A DNA stretch of 64,000 nucleotides. Source: Cytophagales bacterium (lineage in GTDB: Bacteria; Bacteroidota; Bacteroidia; Cytophagales; 172606-1). Below the pieces are notes generated by a model. That model saw nothing but the letters and a program-made list of their open reading frames with translations, did no database searches and was not told the origin of the DNA. The number at the start of each line of letters is the position of its first letter. Position 1 is the stretch's first letter. Below, piece by piece: positions 58,317 through 64,000 of the stretch. The position numbers and the translations under genes are program-made. The DNA lies in contig JAUJNL010000037.1 of the NCBI GenBank assembly GCA_030448185.1, positions 1 to 64,000 of the forward strand. Reading direction: 5' to 3'.

Positions 58317-58914
58317 ATAAAAAATGTACACAAAGCTGTATTGATAGACAAGTTTGAAAATGGTAGCGCCATAGGGATAATGCCCTGACCGAGAGGAAAT
58401 GATTGGCTTGTAGACGAGGTGAAAAAAGTTGAAAGAATCAGGTGTAAAGACAGTTGTTTCCCTGTTGGAAAAAGATGAAATTCAAGAATTAGGATTACGA
58501 GACGAAGAAAGACTTTGTAACCAACAGCAGATTGAGTATATCAACTTCCCAATCAAAGACCGGGATGTTCCGAGAGAACAAGCAGCCGTAGACAAGTTGA
58601 TAAAGTTGTTAGATGAGAAAGTAGACAAAGGTCTAAAAGTAGTGATTCACTGTCGCATGGGAATTGGCAGAGCTTCATTGATAGCGGCGGCCGTGCTGAT
58701 AAGGAGAGGATTACAGACAGATAAGGTGATTGAAAAAATAACGAAAAGCGCGAGAATTGAAAGTGCCGGATACTGAAGAACAAGTACTTTGGTTGAAAAG
58801 ATTAGAAAAAGGAATGAATAAAAAACGAGGCATAACATTAGCTACAACCGGCCACCAGCCCGCCAATACGCATTGCAAACGCATACGGGCATGGTGTCGG
58901 GTAGCCATGTTGCG
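58308..58914 (+). mobile_element. Gene cassette 3 (607 bp), phosphatase cargo
   Basis: Begins TTATGCCTC, carries the phosphatase gene, and ends at the G of attC3. The start codon lies 16 bp from the cassette edge. Confidence 0.78.
58324..58817 (+). pseudogene. Cassette-encoded tyrosine/dual-specificity phosphatase (frameshifts, one stop)
   Basis: Cysteine-dependent phosphatase. The P-loop HCRMGIGR (C-x5-R) is intact, with INFPIKDRDVP upstream as the likely general-acid loop and a C-terminal KVPDTEEQVLWLKRLE. Joined frames: MYTKLYWIDKFENGSAIGIMP-stop-PRGNDWLVDEVKKLKESGVKTVVSLLEKDE... The TGA 58386-58388 probably stands for CGA (MPRPRGNDWL). Breaks near 58344, 58428 and 58760. ~163 aa, a complete small DSP/PTP. 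Target unknown. As cassette cargo it lacks its own strong promoter. Confidence 0.78.
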
Positions 58915-58921
58915 TTAGGGG
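58827..58921 (+). other. attC-like recombination site 3 (best-formed)
   Basis: 95 bp. Left core GAGGCATAAC (58827-58836) exactly complements the cassette's 5' end GTTATGCCTC (58307-58316). Right core GTTAGGGG at 58914-58921. Successive stems AACAT/ATGTT, GCTAC/GTAGC, CCG/CGG, CACC/GGTG and CCCG/CGGG are separated by small one-sided bulges, a textbook attC fold. Confidence 0.85.
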
Positions 58922-58949
58922 TAAGTGAAAAGACAAATAAGAATAAAGT

Positions 58950-59487
58950 ATGTTTAATTGGCTTAAGTGAAAAAAGAAGGAAGAAGCAGAAAAACAGATC
59001 AATCAGAACGAGGAGTATAGTTTTATTTGGTATGAGGTAGGACCTGAGCTCGACTTTCGCATTTTCTCATAATGCAACCTACCAAAGGGTTGAAATAGGG
59101 TTAATTCTTCAAATAGTTTTTGAACATCATGTCTAAAACGCGATATTCAAAAACTAAAAAATACCTTTTATGTGCGCCGTTTAAGCCTGGTTTTCTGATT
59201 TTCACAAATGCGAAAGTCCAGCTGAGAATCCCTTCAACAAAAGAATACTGGATTGTCGAAGTTTTACTTGGAATGTATTAGCCACTACTTCTGATAAAGC
59301 AATAGCCGAATCCTACAATGAGCTGCGTAGCTCAAATGGGCAGGAATATATCCAGGTAGAAATTGAAGGCAAGCGAACAGTTGAGGCCAAGCTTACTTAT
59401 CCGCATAATGGTGCAGCTCTGGAAGGGGTTGTCTATAAAGCTCAATCCATGGATGAGAAATGGGACATTTACATCTATGAGAATTCC
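58950..59487 (+). pseudogene. Cassette-encoded hypothetical protein, interrupted by a MITE and an IS
   Basis: MFNWLK, TGA (58968-58970), then KKKEEAEKQINQNEEYSFIWYEVGPE; after removal of the MITE and one copy of its 5-bp duplication it continues NPFNKRILDCRSFTWNVLATTSDKAIAESYNELRSSNGQEYIQVEIEGKRTVEAKLTYPHNGAALEGVVYKAQSMDEKWDIYIYENSGKA and runs into the IS. A short in-frame piece beyond the IS (TTIIFDTHTQELIEKTI, to 60323) may be its end. Family not recognised. Confidence 0.6.
59049..59221. mobile_element. MITE-like element, 173 bp
   Basis: Terminal inverted repeats CTCGACTTTCGCATTT (left) and CTGGACTTTCGCATTT (right, inverted) differ at one base. Flanked by CTGAG on both sides (59044-59048 and 59222-59226), a 5-bp target duplication. 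The interior has a further inverted pair TAGTTTTTGAA/TTCAAAAACTA. No ORF. The ends differ from the MITE at 32050-32219, so it is a second family. Confidence 0.82.
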
Positions 59488-60275
59488 GGTAAAGCCATTT
59501 TTTAGTTGACGGGTATTGGTTTACCCACTTTGAGATTATAGTAGTAGGCCCAGAGTTTGAAGTGGAGGTTAAGCATATATACTCTTTTAGAAAAGGATAA
59601 GGATTTTCTCACCAGTCGGCTAAAACGTTGGCGGATGGTATTATTGAGTCTTTTCCATATGAGCCGTTTCTCCAGTCTCTTTCCCAACTTTCTGATGAGT
59701 AGTGTGCGGAATACAGTTAAGCTCGCCAGAAATCAGAGAAACTATTACCCTTAAGATACGAATAAGGTAACTTACGCCAGAGTCTTTACAAGATTGCATG
59801 CTTCCCTCGCCAATGAAGAAAAGAAACAATCTGACGAGTTTGCCGACACTGCGCAATCCAGATTCTGATTTGATTCACCTTTATGAGCACAAAGCTGAAT
59901 ACTTCGTCTACTTTTAAAATAGCCGCTTTCTTTGCTTCGGCTATCGTCTCTTTGAAAGGGGCTAAACTTCGGGCTTTTTTTAACCACCGCTGTACACTTG
60001 TATGACTTACGCCGAAAATCCGAGCCGTGGAACGAAAACTGTTCCGCTCCTGATAGGTCTGGCTGACCTGTTCCATATCCAACTGGCGGCCTTTCTGGAC
60101 CGAATCCAGTACCCTGTCACGCCGCAGTCTTTACATTTGTACCGTTGCTGGCCTGATACATTCTTCCCGTTACGAACAATATGCTTACTTTGACACTGAT
60201 GACAAGTCCTTACTTCTATTATCATATTGATTCCTCTTTCCTTTTAATACCTGTCAACTAAAAAATGTCACTACC
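59488..60275 (-). mobile_element. IS1-family insertion sequence
   Basis: 788 bp. The ends are inverted copies: GGTA....CATTTTTTAGTTGAC.GGTATT, differing at a few positions. It encodes an IS1-type transposase on the minus strand. No clear 8-9 bp target duplication is seen, so the flank may have been rearranged. Confidence 0.8.
59502..60225 (-). pseudogene. IS1-family transposase (InsA/InsB type, frameshifted)
   Basis: N-terminal zinc-finger-like CHQCQSKHIVRNGKNVSGQQRYKCKDCG and helix-turn-helix ARIFGVSHTSVQRWLKKA are InsA features. DEVFSFV...QIRIWIAQCRQTRQIVSF, FIGEGSMQSC and HMERLNNTIRQRFSRLVRKSLSFSK are the DDE-type InsB part. Native IS1 uses one programmed -1 shift, but here at least four breaks are seen (near 60115, 59860, 59790, 59650), so the copy is inactive as read. 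Confidence 0.82.
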
Positions 60276-60484
60276 ATTATTTTTGACACCCACACCCAGG
60301 AACTGATTGAAAAAACAATATAAGATAAACTGTCACGAAACCGTCTGTCCAAAGCTAAGCAACGCTTTCCCCGCAAAGCCACACAAAACGGATAAAAGCA
60401 CTTGACCCAAATTACGCAAGACACTTTCCCTTGAATTATAACTATACCAATAGCTAACCACTTATTTCTAATTGCTACTTAACA

Positions 60485-60948
60485 ATGGAATTACTCCCAA
60501 TCAAAAAGGACGCTGGCGGAGAATGGAGCATTTCTGGAGCACCCGATTGCCAGGAAATTCTTCAAATGACAATTGACTTCTACGATAAGGTAGGTTTTGA
60601 GCCTCCTGGATTGGGTATTACGCCCAGGTAGCGGGCAAACTCGTAGGCGGTGGAGCTTTCAAGGGAAAACCCGTATATGGTTCCTTTGAGAGTGGCTATG
60701 GAAGGTTCACTCAATTCCAGCACCCGGGCATTGGCACTCAGATCTGCCGTCAGCTCGTACTATTGGCGCTTCAAACCGACCCTGCGGTCCGGATAACGGC
60801 CCGTACCCTGCCGGAGAACAACCAATCGGCCCGTATACTAAAGAAAAACGGATTTGAGTGTTTAGGAACGATCTGGGATGAGGAAGATGGCAACGTGTGG
60901 GAATGGGAGTATCAGAAAAGCGGTGCCAACCGCGAGGTCCTTGTTTGA
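60485..60948 (+). pseudogene. GNAT-family acetyltransferase (frameshifted)
   Basis: Joined frames: MELLPIKKDAGGEWSISGAPDCQEILQMTIDFYDKVGFEPP, then YYAQVAGKLVGGGAFKGKPVYGSFESGYGRFTQFQHPGIGTQICRQLVLLALQTDPAVRITARTLPENNQSARILKKNGFECLGTIWDEEDGNVWEWEY. The H-P-G-I-G-T acetyl-CoA loop and the N-x-x-S-A-R-I-L-K-K-N-G-F motif define the RimJ/RimL-like branch. Breaks near 60603 and 60695. ~154 aa. Lies between the IS1 element and trpC. Confidence 0.82.
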
Positions 60949-60953
60949 GTAAA

Positions 60954-60982
60954 TTGTATAATTACTTTAATTCGTACCTTCA
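60954..60982 (+). promoter_or_regulatory. Promoter of trpC
   Basis: TTG (60954-60956), 18-bp spacer, TACCTTCA (60975-60982), 8 bp before the ATG. It shares its -7 box with the cold-shock gene promoter. Confidence 0.6.
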
Positions 60983-60990
60983 CTTCTATC

Positions 60991-61791
60991 ATGAACATAC
61001 TCGACCGGATCATTGCCCATAAAAAGCAAGAAGTAGCCCAGCGGAAAAGCCAGGTTCCCGTATCGTTGCTGGAAAAAAGCCCTTATTTCAATCGGCAGCG
61101 CCTTTCATTTAAAGGGCAGTTAAGTGACTCCCGCCAAACCGGAATTATTGCCGAATTCAAACGTAAATCGCCCTCTAAAGGCATTATTAACGATCAGGCA
61201 GACGTGGCTGACACTACGGCCGGTTATGTCGGGGCCGGAGCCTCGGCACTATCAGTGCTGACCGATACCGAATTTTTCGGCGGCAGCACGGAAGATTTAA
61301 CCAAAGCCCGTAAGGGCGTTGCCTGCCCCATCTTACGGAAAGATTTTACCATTGATGAATACCAGATTCTGGAGGCAAAGGCGATGGGAGCCGATCTGAT
61401 TCTGCTTATTGCGGCGGCCCTGACTCCGGAACAAGTACGCGCACTGGGTAAATTTGCGCAAAGCATGGGCCTGGAAGTATTGCTGGAAGTGCACAATCGG
61501 GAAGAACTGGAGCAGACCGTTTGCCCGTATGTAGACGCCATCGGGGTGAACAACCGCAACCTCAAGGATTTCACGGTAAACGTGAATCTTTCCAAAGAAT
61601 TGGCGCGTTTAATACCCGGCGAGTTTATAAAAGTATCGGAGAGCGGAATTTCTGACCCCGCTACGGTTGTTGAATTAAGAAAATATGGTTACCACGGGTT
61701 TCTGATGGGTGAAAACTTTATGAAGCATCCCGATCCGGCAAAAGCATGCAATGTATTTGTTGGGCAGTTAAGGCAGGCTATGGAGGGTTAA
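60991..61791 (+). CDS. trpC: Indole-3-glycerol-phosphate synthase
   Basis: Cyclises CdRP to indole-3-glycerol phosphate. TIM barrel with IIAEFKRKSPSKG, ALSVLTDTEFFGGS, CPILRKDFTIDEYQI, GLEVLLEVHNREEL, IGVNNRNLKDF and SESGI near the C-terminus. 266 aa, intact. ATG 60991 is followed by the usual MNILDRIIAHKKQEV. It has its own promoter, so expression is not dependent on trpD across the cassette array. Confidence 0.97.
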   Translation: MNILDRIIAHKKQEVAQRKSQVPVSLLEKSPYFNRQRLSFKGQLSDSRQTGIIAEFKRKSPSKGIINDQADVADTTAGYVGAGASALSVLTDTEFFGGSTEDLTKARKGVACPILRKDFTIDEYQILEAKAMGADLILLIAAALTPEQVRALGKFAQSMGLEVLLEVHNREELEQTVCPYVDAIGVNNRNLKDFTVNVNLSKELARLIPGEFIKVSESGISDPATVVELRKYGYHGFLMGENFMKHPDPAKACNVFVGQLRQAMEG

Positions 61792-61834
61792 CATAGCGTA
61801 ACCAAATTATGATTATAATTTAACCTGTAATAAT

Positions 61835-61865
61835 TTGGAATATTCTTAGTTAATTCGTACCTTTT
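61835..61865 (+). promoter_or_regulatory. Promoter of trpF
   Basis: TTG (61835-61837), 20-bp spacer, TACCTTTT (61858-61865), 53 bp before the trpF ATG. Confidence 0.55.
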
Positions 61866-61917
61866 TGCCGGAATTAGAAATGCACGTACCGTTCCGTAGT
61901 GATCAAACTAGAGTAAT

Positions 61918-62562
61918 ATGACCAGAGTAAAAATTTGTGGAATGCGTGAAAGTACCAATATCGAGTTGGTTTTGGCCTTGCAACCGGATTATATGGGCTT
62001 TATCTTCTACGAAAAATCTCCCCGATACGTAGGCGAAACGCTGGATGCGGACCTGTTAAAGTCCTTTCCAAAAACGACTAAAAAAGTAGGAGTTTTTGTA
62101 AATGCCCATCCGGACCTGATCCTGCGGAACGTTAAAAAATATGGTCTGGATTTAGTTCAGCTGCATGGCACCGAAACACCTGATGTCTGCCGTAACCTCC
62201 GGAACCGTGGCATCAGCATCATCAAGGCGTTTTCGATTGATGAAGCGTTCAACTTCAGCCGGTTGAACAATTATAAATTATTCTGCGATTATTTCCTCTT
62301 TGATACCAAGACCGAAACTTTCGGCGGCAGCGGTAAACGTTTTGACTGGAGTCTGCTGAAAAATTATGACAACGATAAACCTTTTCTGCTCAGCGGCGGC
62401 ATCGGACCCGAACATGCGGAAGTCATCAGTGAAATGAAGGGTATGAACCTGCACGGGGTTGATCTCAACAGCCGCTTTGAAATGGCTCCGGGGCTGAAAG
62501 ATGCCGAGCGGCTGAAGCATTTCATGCAGGAACTGAAAAAACCTTTGCAAACCGCTGCGTAA
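61918..62562 (+). CDS. trpF: Phosphoribosylanthranilate isomerase
   Basis: Amadori isomerisation of PRA to CdRP, between TrpD and TrpC in the pathway. Motifs: VKICGMRESTNIE (catalytic Cys), YMGFIFYEKSPRYVG, VGVFVN, LVQLHGTETPD, LFDTKTETFGGSGKRFDW (catalytic Asp), LLSGGIGPEHA and GVDLNSRFE. 214 aa, intact. Same strand as trpC, 126 bp downstream with its own promoter. Confidence 0.97.
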   Translation: MTRVKICGMRESTNIELVLALQPDYMGFIFYEKSPRYVGETLDADLLKSFPKTTKKVGVFVNAHPDLILRNVKKYGLDLVQLHGTETPDVCRNLRNRGISIIKAFSIDEAFNFSRLNNYKLFCDYFLFDTKTETFGGSGKRFDWSLLKNYDNDKPFLLSGGIGPEHAEVISEMKGMNLHGVDLNSRFEMAPGLKDAERLKHFMQELKKPLQTAA

Positions 62563-62617
62563 CCGCACGATTTGAGGTTCGCTACTAATGGCTTCAGGTT
62601 TGTCTAAATGATAAGGT

Positions 62618-63199
62618 ATGGAAAACGAAATAGTGATTAAGACGGCAACGATAGGAGGGCTATCCGAAAACTATTTTTTTGCCCTTTGCCAAGAAAACCG
62701 GGATATCCGTTTTGAAAGAACCGTTCACGGAGAGATAATTATCATGCCGCCAACCGGGGGAGAGACTTCTTTTAGAAACAGTGAATTAACTACGGAATTA
62801 AATTTGTGGAATCGTAGAAAAAAGGAGGGCATTGTATTTGATTCATCGGGTGGTTTTAAGCTGCCTAATAATGCGACCCGCTCCCCAGATGCGGCTTGGG
62901 TAACTAAAGAAAGATGGAGTAAACTGACTGCTGCCGAAAGAAGTAAGTTTCCGCCGCTTTGTCCGGACTTTGTAGTAGAGCTTGCTTCCGAAAGCGATTC
63001 TATCACTACCCTCAAGGAGAAGATGATGGAATATCTGGCTAATGGCTGCCGCTTGGGCTGGCTTATTGCTCCCAATGAAGAAAAAGTCTGGATTTACCGG
63101 CCTGATAAACCCATTGAAACTATTTCTTCTTTTAAAGAAACACTTTCCGGGGAAAATGTGCTGCCAGGGTTTACCCTTGATTTAAATATTTTGCGATAA
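62618..63199 (+). CDS. Uma2-family (DUF820) PD-(D/E)XK protein
   Basis: 193 aa, Uma2 family, restriction-endonuclease-like fold, function unknown. Motifs: GLSENYFFALCQENRDIRFER, IIMPPTGGETSFRNSELTTELNLW, NATRSPDAAWV, PDFVVELASESDSITTLKEKMMEYLANGCRLGWLI (putative catalytic D...E-x-S...K). Intact. It is a close paralogue of the next gene. Confidence 0.9.
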   Translation: MENEIVIKTATIGGLSENYFFALCQENRDIRFERTVHGEIIIMPPTGGETSFRNSELTTELNLWNRRKKEGIVFDSSGGFKLPNNATRSPDAAWVTKERWSKLTAAERSKFPPLCPDFVVELASESDSITTLKEKMMEYLANGCRLGWLIAPNEEKVWIYRPDKPIETISSFKETLSGENVLPGFTLDLNILR

Positions 63200-63225
63200 G
63201 TTTGCTTTTATTGATACCCAAAAGG

Positions 63226-63249
63226 AACCGGATGGGCAACTATCCGGTT
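63226..63249 (+). terminator. Terminator between the two Uma2 genes
   Basis: AACCGGAT (63226-63233) and ATCCGGTT (63242-63249), 8-bp perfect stem, 8-base loop, followed by TTTTT. Confidence 0.85.
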
Positions 63250-63353
63250 TTTTTGTTACTTTCGGTAGTATTTCGTTTACTTTTTCGAATGGTATTTCAT
63301 TTAGTATCCCAAACTTCGATAGTGTTTTTTCATCTTTCTTTGCGCCGCTTGCT

Positions 63354-63929
63354 ATGTATTTTGAACTAAAGACTCGATCCATCGGGGGCATGACTGACGA
63401 CCAGTTCTTCGCCTTTTGTCAAGAGAACCGGGATTTACACTTTGAACGCAATGCCAATGGACAAATTATTTTCATTATGCCAACTGGCGGAAGAACAGGT
63501 TATTACAATACCCAAATCATTACCGATCTGAATATCTGGAACCGGATAACCAAGCGGGGAGTTGTATTTGATTCTTCTACCGGATTTCGATTACCTAATA
63601 CGGCTACCCGCTCTCCGGATGCATCCTGGGTATCGAGAGAAAAATGGGATGCGCTGACGGAAGAGGAAAAGAGTAAATTTCCGCCGCTTTGCCCGGATTT
63701 TGTGGTCGAGCTGGCTTCCGAAAGTGACACCGCCGCTGGTTTAAAAGATAAAATGGAAGAATATAAGGTCAATGGTTGCCGGCTGGGTTGGTTGATTGCA
63801 CCGGCAGAACGGAAGGTCTGGATTTACCGTTCTGATCAACCCGTGCAGGAAGTTACTTCTTTTGCAGGCAAGCTTTCCGGGGAAGAGGTGTTGCCCGGGT
63901 TTGAATTAGACTTGCAGGTGTTGCAATAG
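63354..63929 (+). CDS. Uma2-family (DUF820) PD-(D/E)XK protein, paralogue
   Basis: 191 aa, colinear with the preceding gene: GMTDDQFFAFCQENRDLHFER, MPTGGRTGYYNTQIITDLNIW, NTATRSPDASWV, PDFVVELASESDTAAGLKDKMEEYKVNGCRLGWLI. The pair is a tandem duplication separated by a terminator and a ~150-bp gap. Intact. Function unknown. Confidence 0.9.
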   Translation: MYFELKTRSIGGMTDDQFFAFCQENRDLHFERNANGQIIFIMPTGGRTGYYNTQIITDLNIWNRITKRGVVFDSSTGFRLPNTATRSPDASWVSREKWDALTEEEKSKFPPLCPDFVVELASESDTAAGLKDKMEEYKVNGCRLGWLIAPAERKVWIYRSDQPVQEVTSFAGKLSGEEVLPGFELDLQVLQ

Positions 63930-64000
63930 GCCGGTATGAATCCATCAAATATATAATATTACGCCTGTCTTTACCATAACGAATGAATTATTTCACGCCT
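63930..64000. other. Window edge, no gene seen
   Basis: Short AT-rich sequence after the second Uma2 gene; nothing recognised. Confidence 0.5.

Larger units (their letters stand above)
58915..59487 (+). mobile_element. Partial gene cassette 4, disrupted
   Basis: Starts TTAGGGGTAAG after attC3. Its own left core box should read CCCCTAAC, and none is found before trpC, so the 3' end with its attC is missing. The gene inside is cut by a MITE (59049-59221), and the right side abuts an IS1-family element (59488). Confidence 0.6.

Noticed and set aside
2639..58970. Reassigned TAA/TGA codons as an explanation for in-frame stops
   Set aside because: Many intact genes end at TAA and several at TGA in the expected place, so both act as stops.
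1..64000. CRISPR arrays, tRNA and rRNA genes
   Set aside because: No regular spaced repeats and no recognisable tRNA or rRNA sequences were found by eye; short tRNAs could still be missed.

Overview
The window reads as a chromosome segment of a Bacteroidota bacterium, most likely order Cytophagales (inference). Reasons: the gene content and order of a Bacteroidetes-type division/cell-wall (dcw) cluster, promoters of the form TTG-N17..21-TAnnTTTG (for example 45330-45357 and 55490-55521), almost no Shine-Dalgarno sites, Bacteroidetes-type lipoproteins and a GH92 glycosidase, and tandem Uma2 proteins. No rRNA, tRNA or CRISPR array was recognised.

Layout. 1-5.7 kb: UvrD-type helicase, a surface lipoprotein, an outer-membrane barrel protein, an A-type Fe-S carrier and methylmalonyl-CoA epimerase. 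6-9.8 kb: an ABC transporter whose substrate-binding protein carries an OmpA-like domain. 9.9-14 kb: histidine kinase, hemA, a cold-shock protein, an epoxide-hydrolase-like enzyme. 14.3-18.4 kb: a Ser/Thr kinase / PP2C-LysM phosphatase / FHA signalling set. 18.6-23.5 kb: purE, purK, GH92 glycosidase, FMN reductase. 23.8-45 kb: the dcw cluster on the minus strand (rsmH, ftsL, ftsI, murE, mraY, murD, ftsW, murG, murC, ftsQ, ftsA, ftsZ), interrupted at its junctions by unrelated small genes (four-helix-bundle protein, RDD, CAP, two toxin-antitoxin loci, GxxExxY, a MutS-like ATPase). 45.4-55.5 kb: thioredoxin-like lipoprotein, a coiled-coil gene pair, FAH-family enzyme, recX, thioesterase, recR, clpS, a YfcC-like transporter, GNAT. 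55.7-62.6 kb: trpD, then an insert, then trpC and trpF. 62.6-63.9 kb: two Uma2 proteins.

The most unusual region is 56.8-60.3 kb, between trpD and trpC. It has the architecture of an integron gene-cassette array without an integrase in the window. Three imperfect palindromes of 94-95 bp (57577-57671, 58223-58316, 58827-58921) behave as attC sites. The left core box of each is an 8-10 bp exact complement of the sequence at the 5' start of its own cassette, which is the expected signature of cassettes inserted at G^TT. The cassettes carry two proteins I do not recognise and a tyrosine/dual-specificity phosphatase. A fourth partial cassette is cut by a 173-bp MITE-like element and by an IS1-family element.

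Reading caution. About half of the genes, including ones that should be essential (ftsA, ftsI, ftsW, mraY, ftsQ, recR), carry single-base frameshifts, often in homopolymers, or in-frame stops where homology clearly continues. I read most of these as consensus errors rather than true pseudogenes, and I give whole-gene spans with the breaks described.
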